Shown here piece by piece: positions 7,759 through 16,600 of a DNA stretch of 30,618 bases. Position 1 is the stretch's first letter; each line of letters starts with the position of its first letter. Source of the stretch: Caldithrix sp. (GTDB taxonomy: Bacteria; KSB1; UBA2214; DYKH01). The notes beneath the pieces are model-generated. The model was given only the letters and a program-made list of their open reading frames with translations, was not told the DNA's origin and did no database searches. The translations under genes and the position numbers were made by a program. Location: NCBI GenBank assembly GCA_020722685.1, contig DYKH01000063.1, forward strand, positions 1 through 30,618, in the 5' to 3' direction.

Positions 7759-8553
7759 ATGAATAAACATCTGCTGCAGATAATTATCGCAGCTTTGCTC
7801 CTCTTCAACACTTTTATTTATGCGGAAATCAGGGAAACAACTTCCATGCAGGAAATCGTTCCGCTGGTGGACGATTCCACGCTTTTGGTGGTGGATATAG
7901 ACAACACTCTCATCGAGCCGGAAGGAAATTTGGGCAGCGATCAGTGGTATTATTTTTTGGTTCGAAAATATGTCCAGCTCGACCACATGAGCGGAAAAGC
8001 AGCTAACGAAACAGCCATGCAAGTGTGGAACCAAGCTCAATGGCTGGTCAAGATTCGCCCGGTTGAAAAGGACACTCCGGCACTCATCAAACAGTTGCAG
8101 AGCAAGGGCGTCAGGGTCATGGGTTTGACCGCCCGAACTGTGGACATTGTCGACAAAACATTTGCCCAATTGAAATCAATTGGCATTTCGCTAAATCAGC
8201 CGCCTATTCATGACAAGCCGGTGGATTTTCATTTGGACGACCTGGCCAGGTTTGAGAACGGGATCCTCTTCGTCGGTGAACAAAATGACAAGGGAGAAGC
8301 TCTGGTGCAGTTTCTCCGGCGGAGCCATTATCTGCCTGCGAAAATCATTTTCATCGATGATAAGCTGCGACATGTGGAGAATGTGGAGAAAGCGCTCAGC
8401 AAAACTGGGGCCCGGTTCCTTGGTTTTCGCTATGGAGCAGCGGATGAGAAAGTTCGACTCTTTAACCAAGACACTCAAGACATCGCGCTATTTGCCGGCG
8501 GTATTCTGCCCTCTGCCGTCACCCCAAAAGCCGATGCGGCGAAGGAAAGGTGA
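7759..8553 (+). CDS. Secreted DUF2608 protein (HAD-like fold)
   Basis: This 264-residue protein has an N-terminal signal peptide (about 1-22, ending FIYAE) and then the haloacid-dehalogenase core. Motif I is VVDIDNTLIEP (nucleophile Asp46, general acid Asp48), motif II is MGLTAR, and the acidic motif IV is IFIDDK. The pattern with NEND-like spacing and IFVGEQNDKGE fits DUF2608, a family known from chlamydiae, legionellae and assorted Gram-negatives and lacking an established substrate. A periplasmic phosphatase is a reasonable inference. The ATG at 7759 is preferred over 7753 because AAGGA is 9 nt upstream. Confidence 0.85.
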   Translation: MNKHLLQIIIAALLLFNTFIYAEIRETTSMQEIVPLVDDSTLLVVDIDNTLIEPEGNLGSDQWYYFLVRKYVQLDHMSGKAANETAMQVWNQAQWLVKIRPVEKDTPALIKQLQSKGVRVMGLTARTVDIVDKTFAQLKSIGISLNQPPIHDKPVDFHLDDLARFENGILFVGEQNDKGEALVQFLRRSHYLPAKIIFIDDKLRHVENVEKALSKTGARFLGFRYGAADEKVRLFNQDTQDIALFAGGILPSAVTPKADAAKER

Positions 8554-8610
8554 GAGCATCCTGGGGGAAGCAAGAACAATGCTTGGAACTCAATCGCACT
8601 CTGCAAATTA

Positions 8611-9285
8611 ATGAACCAATCCGGTCACCTTCAACTGGAATTCTTTATGCCGACCTTGCCGATTTCTTTACTTGTTGTATTTGCCCTTCTCATCTTGACC
8701 AGCTATCTTTGGCGCTATCTGGCGCGCCGGATTCACATGCCTTGTCCGGTGTGGCTGCGATTCTTTCTCGACAATCCAGTCGCTGCTTCCCTGGTAGTCA
8801 AGCAAATAGAACGGGCCGGTCTGGTCGCTGGCATGCGCGTGCTCGACGTCGGCTGCGGTACCGGGAGATTGACGATACCGGCGGCAAAACAGGTAGGCGC
8901 CTCCGGACAGGTGACGGCTTTGGATATTCAGGCCCCAATGCTCAAGATTGTCGACCAACGCGCCGATGAAAACGGGCTGAAAAACATCCGCACCGTATTA
9001 GTCGGAATGGGCGAGGGCGTATTTGCAGAGAAGGATGCTTTTGACCGTGCATTTCTGTCGACGGTATTGGGAGAAATCCCTAACCGCGAAAGAGCCCTGC
9101 GGGAAATATTTGCTGCTTTGGTAAACGGCGGCCTGTTGTCCGTGACCGAAGCATTGGTGGATCCGCATTACCAAAGCCGCCGGGAAGTCCGCCGGCTCGC
9201 CTCGGACGCGGGATTTGAATTTGTCCAGGAGTTTAGAAATACTTTCTACTTTACCATGAATTTCCTCAAGCCATCGGGCAGATGA
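8611..9285 (+). CDS. Membrane-anchored class I SAM-dependent methyltransferase
   Basis: The protein has one N-terminal transmembrane segment (about 14-36) followed by a Rossmann-type methyltransferase domain. Motif I is VLDVGCGTGRLTIPA (about 77-91), the acidic residue after strand 2 is in VTALDIQAPML, and the DRAFLSTVLGEIPNRERAL segment is the motif IV region, as in the UbiE/Methyltransf_11 group. The substrate is not predictable; the membrane anchor suggests a lipid or quinone-like acceptor. There is no Shine-Dalgarno at 8611. The in-frame ATG at 8647, just before the hydrophobic segment and preceded by GGAA, is a plausible alternative start (212 aa). The gene lies 57 bp after the DUF2608 gene. 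Confidence 0.87.
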   Translation: MNQSGHLQLEFFMPTLPISLLVVFALLILTSYLWRYLARRIHMPCPVWLRFFLDNPVAASLVVKQIERAGLVAGMRVLDVGCGTGRLTIPAAKQVGASGQVTALDIQAPMLKIVDQRADENGLKNIRTVLVGMGEGVFAEKDAFDRAFLSTVLGEIPNRERALREIFAALVNGGLLSVTEALVDPHYQSRREVRRLASDAGFEFVQEFRNTFYFTMNFLKPSGR

Positions 9286-9388
9286 GTTTTTCGTCCCTCC
9301 GGCTACCAGTTGCGCGCACGGAGGCACTAAACTGCCTGTAGTGCGATCGAGTAATGTCTCTCATCAACAAAGTAGATTGCCGCATTCG

Positions 9389-11083
9389 ATGTATCGAAAT
9401 TTTTTCTCATGCCTCATTGGCGGGTGCTTTGCCATCTGGCTCGCATGGATGTCTTGTGCGAGACAGGGCTTTCCCCCCGGCGGTCCTGTGGACAAGCGTC
9501 CTCCTTTCGTCGTGAAGACCAACCCCAAAAGCGATTCCACCAATCTGCCCTTGGATACCAAGATTGAGATTGAATTCAGCGAGGCCGTTGACGAGCGCTC
9601 GGTAGAAGAATCTATTTTCATCACGCCTTTTCCCGGAACCGGTGTGAAGTACAAATGGAGTGGCAAGCGACTGCGCCTGCAATTGCCGGAACAACTGCGG
9701 CCCAATCGTACGTATGTTATTACCATCGGTACGACTACAAAAGATCGCCGAAACAATCTGATGACAGAGTCTTTCTCTCTTGCTTTTTCGACGGGGCCGA
9801 TTCTGGATCGTGGCGGCATCGAGGGAGGCGTGTATGGTGAAGGACGAGTGGAAGGCACGCAGATTTGGGCGTATGACTTGAAAGATACTCCCGAGCCGAA
9901 TCCGTCCCACATGGAGCCCGTTTATGTTACTCAAGCCGGGGCGACCGGCGATTACCGGCTGGCGTATCTGGCATTCAGCAAGTATCGCCTTTTCGCCCTG
10001 GTGGATCGCGATGCCAACGGTCGGTACGATCCGGAATATGATGCTCTCGGCGTTGCGCCCAAAGATGTAGCCCTCAGCGAAGAATCACCGCAAGTCGCCC
10101 CGATCAACTTTCGCATAGCCGTGCGGGACACGACCCCGCCACGCCTTGAAGCCGCGATCGCGGCGGATCGCCATCACGTCGATTTGCGCTTTTCCGAACG
10201 GCTTGCGCCGGAATTCTTGGCCGACACCACCAACTACCTGATCGCCGGAGGCGCCGACACCTTGCGGATTTTGGATGCCATTCAGGACGAACGGAACAGC
10301 TCCTATGTCCATTTGACCACGTCCCCTCAAGCGGCTGCGAAAGTCTATCATCTTCTGGTAAAGCAGGCAGTGGATTGGGTGGGATTCCCGTTGGATTCCG
10401 CGCGGAATAATACCACTTTTTCTGGCCATCCGGCGCCGGACACCTTGGGGCCACGGCTTCTCTCCATGATTCCGGCAGACAGCTCATTTTTGGTACCTTT
10501 AGCAACCACTGTCGAATTGCTGTTTTCTGAAGGAATGCAGAGAGCGGCGCTGGAGCGTTCTTTCACTTTGGCCGACACCCTGGGTCACACCATCACCGGC
10601 AAGTTTAGCTGGAAGAATAGCGCCCACCTTCTTTTCACTCCCGACAAGGAGCTTGCCGGAAAGACTTTCTATCGGCTAACGATGCCGGTAGATTCCGTTT
10701 TCGACCTATTCGGCAACCATCTGGCCGACACGCTTTTTGTGAAGCGATTCACGACCATTGATCCCGATACATTGTCGGAGATCTCCGGCGATATCATCGA
10801 CCAAGATAGCAGCGCATCCGGAGCTTTTCTGCTGACCGCGAAACCGGCGACCGGAAACAGTCAAGAGCTTTGGATTGCCGGCCCAGGAACCTATCGCTTC
10901 GAGCGCATGCTTCCCGGCATCTATACCATTCAGGTTTTTCGCGATGAGGATGGAAATAAGAAGTACACTCTGGGAGAGGCGTTTCCCTTCAAGCCGTCGG
11001 AGAGGTACTATGCCTACCCGGACTCGATTCACCTGCGCTCTCGTTGGCCTAATGAGGGGAATGATATTCTTTTTCCAAAATAG
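9389..11083 (+). CDS. Ig-like (Big_5/SbsA type) domain lipoprotein
   Basis: The 564-residue exported protein has a signal segment with Cys23 in a lipobox-like context (AWMSC) followed by ARQGFPPGGPVDKRPP. That start and the repeated phrase FVVKTNPKSDSTNLPLDTKIEIEFSE are typical of the SbsA Ig-like lipoproteins of the FCB group and neighbours. A second copy of the same domain appears near residue 375 (LLSMIPADSSFLVPLATTVELLFSEGM). The C-terminal part has a carboxypeptidase-regulatory-like segment (YTIQVFRDEDGNKKYTLGEAFPF). The family is probably an outer-membrane or periplasmic scaffold of unknown partner. The frame opens at a GTG at 9341, but the ATG at 9389 places the signal peptide correctly. 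Confidence 0.85.
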   Translation: MYRNFFSCLIGGCFAIWLAWMSCARQGFPPGGPVDKRPPFVVKTNPKSDSTNLPLDTKIEIEFSEAVDERSVEESIFITPFPGTGVKYKWSGKRLRLQLPEQLRPNRTYVITIGTTTKDRRNNLMTESFSLAFSTGPILDRGGIEGGVYGEGRVEGTQIWAYDLKDTPEPNPSHMEPVYVTQAGATGDYRLAYLAFSKYRLFALVDRDANGRYDPEYDALGVAPKDVALSEESPQVAPINFRIAVRDTTPPRLEAAIAADRHHVDLRFSERLAPEFLADTTNYLIAGGADTLRILDAIQDERNSSYVHLTTSPQAAAKVYHLLVKQAVDWVGFPLDSARNNTTFSGHPAPDTLGPRLLSMIPADSSFLVPLATTVELLFSEGMQRAALERSFTLADTLGHTITGKFSWKNSAHLLFTPDKELAGKTFYRLTMPVDSVFDLFGNHLADTLFVKRFTTIDPDTLSEISGDIIDQDSSASGAFLLTAKPATGNSQELWIAGPGTYRFERMLPGIYTIQVFRDEDGNKKYTLGEAFPFKPSERYYAYPDSIHLRSRWPNEGNDILFPK

Positions 11084-11198
11084 CGAGAGGAGGCGGCTTG
11101 CAGGGCAGCAAATTGGGGCCGATTAAGCCCAACCTGCTGGACCCGCCTAAGGAAGGGTTTTCTCAGCAACTGTGCGAAAAGAGTCCCAAGGGGACAGA

Positions 11199-11552
11199 TC
11201 ATTCATCATCGCCAAACATGGGCACGATTCTCGCCCCGCTTTCGGAGCTGCTCTCCTCCGGGGAGGTGCTTTGCTCCGGCGAGCGCGCCGGTGGTTCCTC
11301 ATCCGGGGCAACCACGCGCTCAATCTTCAGCGGCTCGCTGTTCATAGTGAATTCAGCACCCCGAACCTGATCGTTGTCCAATATCCAGGTCATTTTCTTG
11401 AGCGGAACGGCGAGAGCCAAGAAGGTTAACCGCCACCAGCCTTTTTTCCTATCCGGGACAATGGATTCCACTCTGGCGAAAAAGGCCGGTTCATTGCGAA
11501 AATAGATCAGGACGACTTCCCCCGGACGAAACATGTCGCCGTTGGCCGACAT
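11199..11552 (-). CDS. Conserved small protein of unknown function (117 aa)
   Basis: The first 80 residues are compact and rich in aromatic and beta-prone residues (FRPGEVVLIYFRNEPAFFARVESI, KKGWWRLTFLAL, MTWILDNDQVRGAEFTMN). This pattern recalls a conserved family of uncharacterised bacterial proteins that I know only as hypothetical; the fold looks like a small SH3-like barrel. The last 35 residues are an acidic, Ser/Pro/Glu-rich tail (EEPPARSPEQSTSPEESSSES) ending in VPMFGDDE, probably disordered. The ATG at 11552 has AAGGA 6 nt upstream; the frame could open at a TTG at 11567. It lies 139 bp downstream of the TSP3 outer-membrane gene on the same strand. Confidence 0.75.
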   Translation of the reverse strand: MSANGDMFRPGEVVLIYFRNEPAFFARVESIVPDRKKGWWRLTFLALAVPLKKMTWILDNDQVRGAEFTMNSEPLKIERVVAPDEEPPARSPEQSTSPEESSSESGARIVPMFGDDE

Positions 11553-11691
11553 AAGCTTTCCTTGCAATGTGAAATGTTCGTATTAAAACCGATTGCGAAT
11601 TTTCCAGAAAGGAAACTTGCTCCGGAATTGCCGACGATTCTTCGGCAAGCGCAGTACGGCAGGTTCGAGGATTCGTGCTTTTGCGGACGGC

Positions 11692-12780
11692 TTACCGGGC
11701 TTTTTCCATCCTCGCTTTGGGAGCCTCATCCGGGCAGCCGTCTTCGTCCCGGAATCCGTTCATGGTCTCCGCACGATCCGGACAAAGATCAGTGATGTCC
11801 AAGACTCCGTCGCCATCGTTATCGGGATCGGGTACGCCGTCATCATCTTGATAGCCATCCAAGTCTTCCGGGGTTGTAGGTGCTTTATCCTGTGAGTCCG
11901 GGATGCCGTCCCAGTCATTGTCGTTATCCGGCACGCCGTCATCGTCTTCAAAGCCGTCGATATCCTCAGCGATCAATGGCGCTTGGTCGCGCAGGTCGGG
12001 AACTCCGTCGGCGTCGTTGTCCGGGTCGGGAACGCCATCGTCGTCCTGGAAATCGTCGAAATCCTCCGGCTCGTTGGGCGCGGCATCATGTTTGTCCACG
12101 ATGCCATCCCCGTCGGTGTCCTGATTCGCCAGGAGCAAGTAGGAAAGAACGACCCCAATCTGCAAAAGTCCGTTGTTGATGTCTCCGGTGCCGATATTGT
12201 CCACGCCTTGATCAACAATGTGCCGCAATTGAAGATAGCCGGTTAGTCCAATGCTATCAGAGAGCCGATAGCCGGCCCCGATTCCCGCAGTGAGCAAAGT
12301 ATTGTAGATCGGTCCGTCGTGAACGCTTTGGCCATAAAAAAAGCCGTTTTTGAATAGTGAGCCGCCGGTCGCAACATACCTCAAATCCCAGATGAGCAGA
12401 CCGGTCCCGGCAGAGAGAAAAGGCTGCACAGGTCCTTTGAGGGGTAGATAGTAGGAGACGTCGACCGCGTTGGTGAGAAGGAAGGTTTTGTAGCGAAGCT
12501 CCGGATCCGGATCGGTAGAAAAGAACGATCCGCTTTTTCGGGGACTCACCCAACCATAGTTTCCATCGTAGCCGATGGCGAGATGATCACTGATGCAGTA
12601 AGACAAGCGCACGCCGCCGGAAGAATGTACGATCGAATCGCCTTTTTCGCCTCCAAAGAGACGAATGCCCGCAATCTCTACGCCAATACCGACCTGCTGG
12701 GCACGCTCTACTGCAAAGGGAGAGTGGCTGCTGACGACAAGCACGCCAAAACACAGTGCGCCGAAGCCTCTGATCTTCAT
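11692..12780 (-). CDS. Outer-membrane beta-barrel protein with thrombospondin type 3 repeats
   Basis: The 362-residue protein has a signal peptide (MKIRGFGALCFGVLVVSSHSPF). An OmpA-like N-terminal barrel follows (about 30-220; strands such as HLAIGYDGNYGWV, PFLSAGTGLLIWDL, LLTAGIGAGYRL). Then come about five Asp-rich calcium-binding TSP3 repeats (about 220-350; DTDGDGIVD, DPDNDADGVPD, DNDNDWDGIPD, DPDNDGDGVLD). Relatives usually continue into a peptidoglycan-binding OmpA domain, but this one stops at DEDGCPDEAPKARMEKAR. I found no such domain in other frames after the stop. The ATG at 12780 has GGGAGAG upstream; a TTG at 12804 is in frame. A good minus-strand promoter lies at 12828-12856. Confidence 0.85.
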   Translation of the reverse strand: MKIRGFGALCFGVLVVSSHSPFAVERAQQVGIGVEIAGIRLFGGEKGDSIVHSSGGVRLSYCISDHLAIGYDGNYGWVSPRKSGSFFSTDPDPELRYKTFLLTNAVDVSYYLPLKGPVQPFLSAGTGLLIWDLRYVATGGSLFKNGFFYGQSVHDGPIYNTLLTAGIGAGYRLSDSIGLTGYLQLRHIVDQGVDNIGTGDINNGLLQIGVVLSYLLLANQDTDGDGIVDKHDAAPNEPEDFDDFQDDDGVPDPDNDADGVPDLRDQAPLIAEDIDGFEDDDGVPDNDNDWDGIPDSQDKAPTTPEDLDGYQDDDGVPDPDNDGDGVLDITDLCPDRAETMNGFRDEDGCPDEAPKARMEKAR

Positions 12781-12827
12781 CTTTTCTCTCCCTGGTTTCT
12801 TCAAATTCTTCTGTTGACCACCGGCAA

Positions 12828-12856
12828 ATTCTAATCAATTTATTGGTAATAATCAA
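12828..12856 (-). promoter_or_regulatory. Sigma-70-type promoter for the TSP3 outer-membrane protein gene
   Basis: On the minus strand, TTGATT (-35, 12851-12856) and TAGAAT (-10, 12828-12833) are separated by exactly 17 bp. The start codon follows about 48 bp downstream of the -10 box. Prediction from sequence only. Confidence 0.6.
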
Positions 12857-12885
12857 GCCAATTTATGGAGCGCGGCAAAAACTGC

Positions 12886-12914
12886 TTGCATCTGTCCTGG
12901 TTTATGTGTAAGAT
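12886..12914 (+). promoter_or_regulatory. Sigma-70-type promoter of the predicted small RNA
   Basis: TTGCAT (12886-12891) and TAAGAT (12909-12914) are separated by 17 bp. The promoter is divergent from that of the TSP3 gene. It points into a structured stretch that ends at an intrinsic terminator, with no open reading frame between. Confidence 0.55.
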
Positions 12915-12916
12915 TT

Positions 12917-13007
12917 GTCGTGACAGTTACCCTTTAAGCCGACCCAGCGAGGTGGCAAGGGGATCACGACCAACCTTCTTGCATCGCTGCGGAAGGTATT
13001 TTTTTGT
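12917..13007 (+). ncRNA. Predicted structured small RNA or orphan leader with own terminator
   Basis: A 7-bp stem (GTCGTGA at 12917-12923 with TCACGAC at 12964-12970) encloses a second helix (CCCTT with AAGGG) and an inner GCC/GGC helix, making one elongated hairpin. Directly after it, ACCTTC (12973-12978) and GAAGGT (12992-12997), with an inner GCA/TGC helix, form a terminator ending in TATTTTTTT. A promoter is correctly placed just upstream, although the predicted transcription start (about 12919-12923) would trim the outer stem by a few bases. I tried to match SRP RNA, tmRNA and the common riboswitch cores and found none. It is either a stand-alone small RNA of about 85-90 nt or a terminating leader. 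Confidence 0.5.
12973..13007 (+). terminator. Intrinsic terminator
   Basis: The stem is ACCTTC/GAAGGT with a stacked inner GCA/TGC helix and TCGC loop, followed by TA and seven T residues and then G. It ends the predicted small RNA and also insulates the region downstream. Confidence 0.7.
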
Positions 13008-13028
13008 CTAAATAATCTGCTGCAAAAG

Positions 13029-13124
13029 CACCGTTCCGGAGGTTTTTAGGCCTAAGAAAGCCTAAAGTTTTACGTACTCAAATCAAAAGTATGGTTTCTT
13101 GCCAAGGAAACCTCCGGAACGGTG
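13029..13124. repeat. 96-nt inverted-repeat element (17-bp arms)
   Basis: The arms CACCGTTCCGGAGGTTT (13029-13045) and AAACCTCCGGAACGGTG (13108-13124) are perfect inverse complements. The 62-nt interior holds a second small hairpin (TTAGGC...GCCTAA). It resembles a miniature mobile element or a snap-back hairpin rather than a terminator. No second copy is visible in the window. It ends 25 bp before the broken gene at 13150. Confidence 0.7.
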
Positions 13125-13149
13125 AGACATACCCCCCAAGATACTGATT

Positions 13150-13462
13150 GTGGGTAAGCCGGGAACCGACAAATGGATCAAGAAATATGGCGAGGCCCTG
13201 CTCTGTGTAAGATACAAGTACGATTTGCAAAATGCTCGAAAACTTAAAACTGTCGAGTTGATTGTAGAAAATGCGCCCTGGGATACAAATAAAAACCGGA
13301 TTCCTGCCAATAAAATCGTCGGCATTAAAGTATGGCGAAGTAAATATCGGACGACTTGTACGCGATGCCGGCGGGATATGGAACAGGAAAAAGCAGCTAT
13401 GGCAGCTTCCCTATCTTGAGGCCGTAAACCTTGGTTTGGATGATAGAATTGAACCGCTATAA
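13150..13462 (+). pseudogene. Conserved small protein gene broken by a +1 frameshift
   Basis: Frame 1 from a GTG at 13150 reads GKPGTDKWIKKYGEALLCVRYKYD, then TVELIVENAPW, then NRIPANKIVGIK. The same protein continues in frame 2 as KYGEVNIGRLVRDAGG, then WNRKKQLWQLPY and LGLDDRIEPL, stopping at 13460-13462. The two halves together match a conserved family of uncharacterised proteins of about 100 residues (VRYRYD...KTVELIVE...AGG.WN...W.L.Y..V..LGL.DRI), recalled from memory. Removing one base near 13330 (the G in AAAGTATGG) restores a single frame. It is a real mutation or a sequencing error. No Shine-Dalgarno is visible and the inverted repeat lies immediately upstream, so the original 5' end may have been altered too. 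Confidence 0.7.
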
Positions 13463-13464
13463 AA

Positions 13465-13600
13465 ATGTCCACATAAAGGAAAAATGGTGCCCAGCAACCG
13501 ATCTCCATAGTTGTCCACATTTAGGAAAACTTTTTTCCTTATATAAGGAAAAATTCAACATTTTTCCTAAATGTAGACCTTTTTTCCTAAATATGGACAT
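13465..13600. repeat. Cluster of nested inverted repeats, MITE- or IS-end-like
   Basis: Four copies of a motif close to TGTCCACATTTAGGAAAAA lie in 136 bp. Two point right (13465-13484 and 13511-13530) and two point left (13561-13578 and 13581-13600), so the outer pair and the inner pair each form inverted repeats. Between them is a perfect 22-nt palindrome (13532-13553; half-site TTTTTCCTTAT). There is no transposase frame and no clear target duplication. The arrangement recalls the multiple internal end repeats of IS21-type elements; an alternative is an operator array for the downstream gene. Confidence 0.65.
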
Positions 13601-13634
13601 CGGATTTTGACGATGTTATGGAAGTTAAACCAGG

Positions 13635-16600
13635 TTATAAGGCTAAATAATCAATCGAGAACAATGAAATATGGAAAACGAGAACTTTGATAAACTGATA
13701 ACAAAAAGGCAACAATGGGTTCAAAGTTCTAAGGAAAACAACTTTGACTTTGACAGTATTCTTGCTGGGATTTATAATGACCCGTCTCATTTCATCTATG
13801 AAATATTACAAAACGCAGAAGATGCAAAAGCAACAACTATTTCTTTTTATCTTTACAGCGACCGTTTGGAAATAAAACACAATGGTAAGGATTTCGATTT
13901 TAATGATGTTGATGGAATAACAGGCATAGGCATATCTACCAAAAAAGAAGATATAAATTCAATTGGTAAATTTGGTGTAGGTTTCAAATCAGTATTTGCA
14001 ATTACTCAAACACCTGTAATTCATTCGGGGGATTTTCATTTTGAAATAAAAGATTTTGTAATCCCGTCTCTAATTGATAATAATGGGATCACAGAAACTT
14101 TAATCGTTTTACCTTTTAACCACCCATCGCGAACAGAAGATGAAGTATTTGAAATTGTAAGCAAAAAACTTGAAAGTATCGGATTAAAAACGTTACTCTT
14201 TTTAAAAAATGTAAAAGAAATTAAATGGAAAACACCAAATAAAAAAGGCCATTATTATAAAGAGCAAAAAGACTCTAAAGATTTTGAGAACGTTCAGCGA
14301 GTATCAATAATCTCACAAGTTGAACAAGGAGAAAATTTTGAAGAATTTCTTTTAATTAAAAAACCAATAAGAATTGAAACTTATGATCTAACTGTTGAGA
14401 TTGCCTATAGAATAGGAACCGACGAAGCGGGGAAAGAATTCATTGAAAAGGAAAAAGATTCAAAACTCATTGTATTTTTCCCAACTGAAAAGGTAACCTA
14501 TTTGAATTTCCTAATTCACGCTCCCTATAAAACGACACCAAATCGAGAGAACATTCCTTTAGATGATGAGCAAAACCAGTATTTAATAGCAGAAACGGCA
14601 AATCTTGTAGCTGATAGTATTCCGATTGTCAAGGAATTAGGTTTTTTGAGTGTTTCCTTTTTGGAAGTATTGCCAATTGATCAAAATCATACTGATGAAA
14701 TCATTTATTCATCTATATTTGAGAAGGTAAAAGAAAAGTTATTGTCAGAAGAAGCATTGCTTCCTACATCCAAAGAAAAATTCACTACTGCGCAAGATGC
14801 ATTGCTGGCACGTGGAAAAGAGCTTACTGAACTGCTCGACGAGAGTGACATAAATGTGCTATTCGGAAAAATAGATTGGCTGGATGCCAACATTACTTAC
14901 GATCGCACCAGACAACTTCGTGATTATCTTATCAATGAATTAGATATTCAAGAAGTTAATTTTGAAGATTTTGCTGTAAACATAAAAAATGAATTTATTC
15001 ATCAAAAATCGGATGATTGGCTAATCGATTTTTATATTCGGCTATTAGACCAACGTTCCTTGTGGGAAAAAGGGGGATATTATGGGCGCAACGCAGGTGT
15101 TTTAAGAGAGAAACCGATTATTCGACTTTCTGACAATACTCATATCACACCATGCGATAAAGATAATAAAATCCAAGTCTATCTTCCAGCCGAAACAAAA
15201 TCAAAATATAAGACGGTTAAAGAAATTCTTACGCAAAACAAAAATACATTAAAGTTCTTGACTGAACTTGGGTTATCAAAGCCAGACATCTTTGCTGAAA
15301 TAAAGGAATTTGTAGTCCCGAAATATAGAGACCCTGATCCAGATATAGACATTGAAGAATATTTTGAAGATTTTAAAAAACTATTGATCGCCTTTCAAAA
15401 AGAAGAACCAGACAAGAAGCAGGAAATGATAAATGATCTAAAAGACTTGTATATCATTTATTCGACCAATTCAATCACTGGTGAACATCAATTCTGTAAA
15501 CCAGATGAAGTCTATCTCAAGAATGAAGATTTGGTTGAATACTTTAATGGCTTTGATCACGTCTTTTTTGTTTCTGATGAATTGACCAAAAAATTTTCAA
15601 ACGGTGATAGTGGATTAACTGAACTCTTATTAACCATAGGCTGTGAAGATAAGCCGAGAAGGATTCAAATTGAGCCTACCTTAACTTCGGAAGAAAAAAG
15701 CGAATTGCGTAAAAAAAGTTATTATGATCGTCTTACACGTGAAATTCATACTTATGACTATAATTACGAAGGGCTTGAAAACTTTCTAAAAAATATAACA
15801 GAAAAAAGAACGTGTATTTTATGGAATTTTCTCTTAAAAAGTATTGAAAGTTACCCAAAATATCCTAAACAAAATTTCTTTTTGGGAGAATACCAGTGGA
15901 AATATTATAATGAAAATACTGCAAATTTTAAATCAAGATTTTTAAAAACATTGATAAAAACAGCGTGGCTTTTTGACAATAATGGAAATCTTTTTTTACC
16001 AAATCAAATTAGTCTGTCCGAACTTTCTGATTCCTATTCTAAAGATGATGACAACGTTGAAGTATTGATAAGAACGTTTGGTCTTCAAATTGATGAGATA
16101 AAACAAATAGAAGAAAAAACTGGAGGAAAGTTCATTCCAAAAGAAGAGTATGAAGAATATTTGAAATGGAAAAAGGAGCAATCTGAAAAGGAATCGAAAA
16201 AAGAAACAGAAAAAGATTCTTGGAAGGCAGAAGTTGAACCAGACAGCATTGAAGTAACCGTCGAAGAAATAGAACCTGAAATTATAGATACTCCTGACCT
16301 TCGTGGTCAGTGTCCTTCTGAAATCAATACTGGAAACAACAATGACGAGTCCGAAATGGATGAACAGGATGAAGTCAAAAAAGGAAAATCAAATAAGCAA
16401 TTAAAGGATATTGGGAAATGGGGTGAGAGATTTGTTTACAATCATTTGCAACAAAATTTGATTAATCAAGACAATACTGAAATCGTCTGGCTCAATGAAA
16501 ATGGTGATGTTGGTAAAGGCTATGATTTTTCAATTGTATCAGATGGAAATGAAATCGAATATATAGAAGTAAAATCCAAAACAGATAGTGACCCGCAGTT

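Noticed and set aside
7543..8169. Minus-strand frame of 208 codons between the carboxypeptidase and DUF2608 genes.
   Set aside because: Most of it is antisense to the DUF2608 gene, and its composition does not suggest a real protein.
13421..13441. GCCGTAAAC...TGGTTTGGAT could be R''-L'' boxes pairing with the left junction at 13621-13643, making an attC interrupted by the 136-bp repeat block.
   Set aside because: These bases encode the conserved C-terminus of the broken small gene (AVNLGLDDRI), so the likeness is more simply a coincidence of coding sequence; pairing is also only partial.
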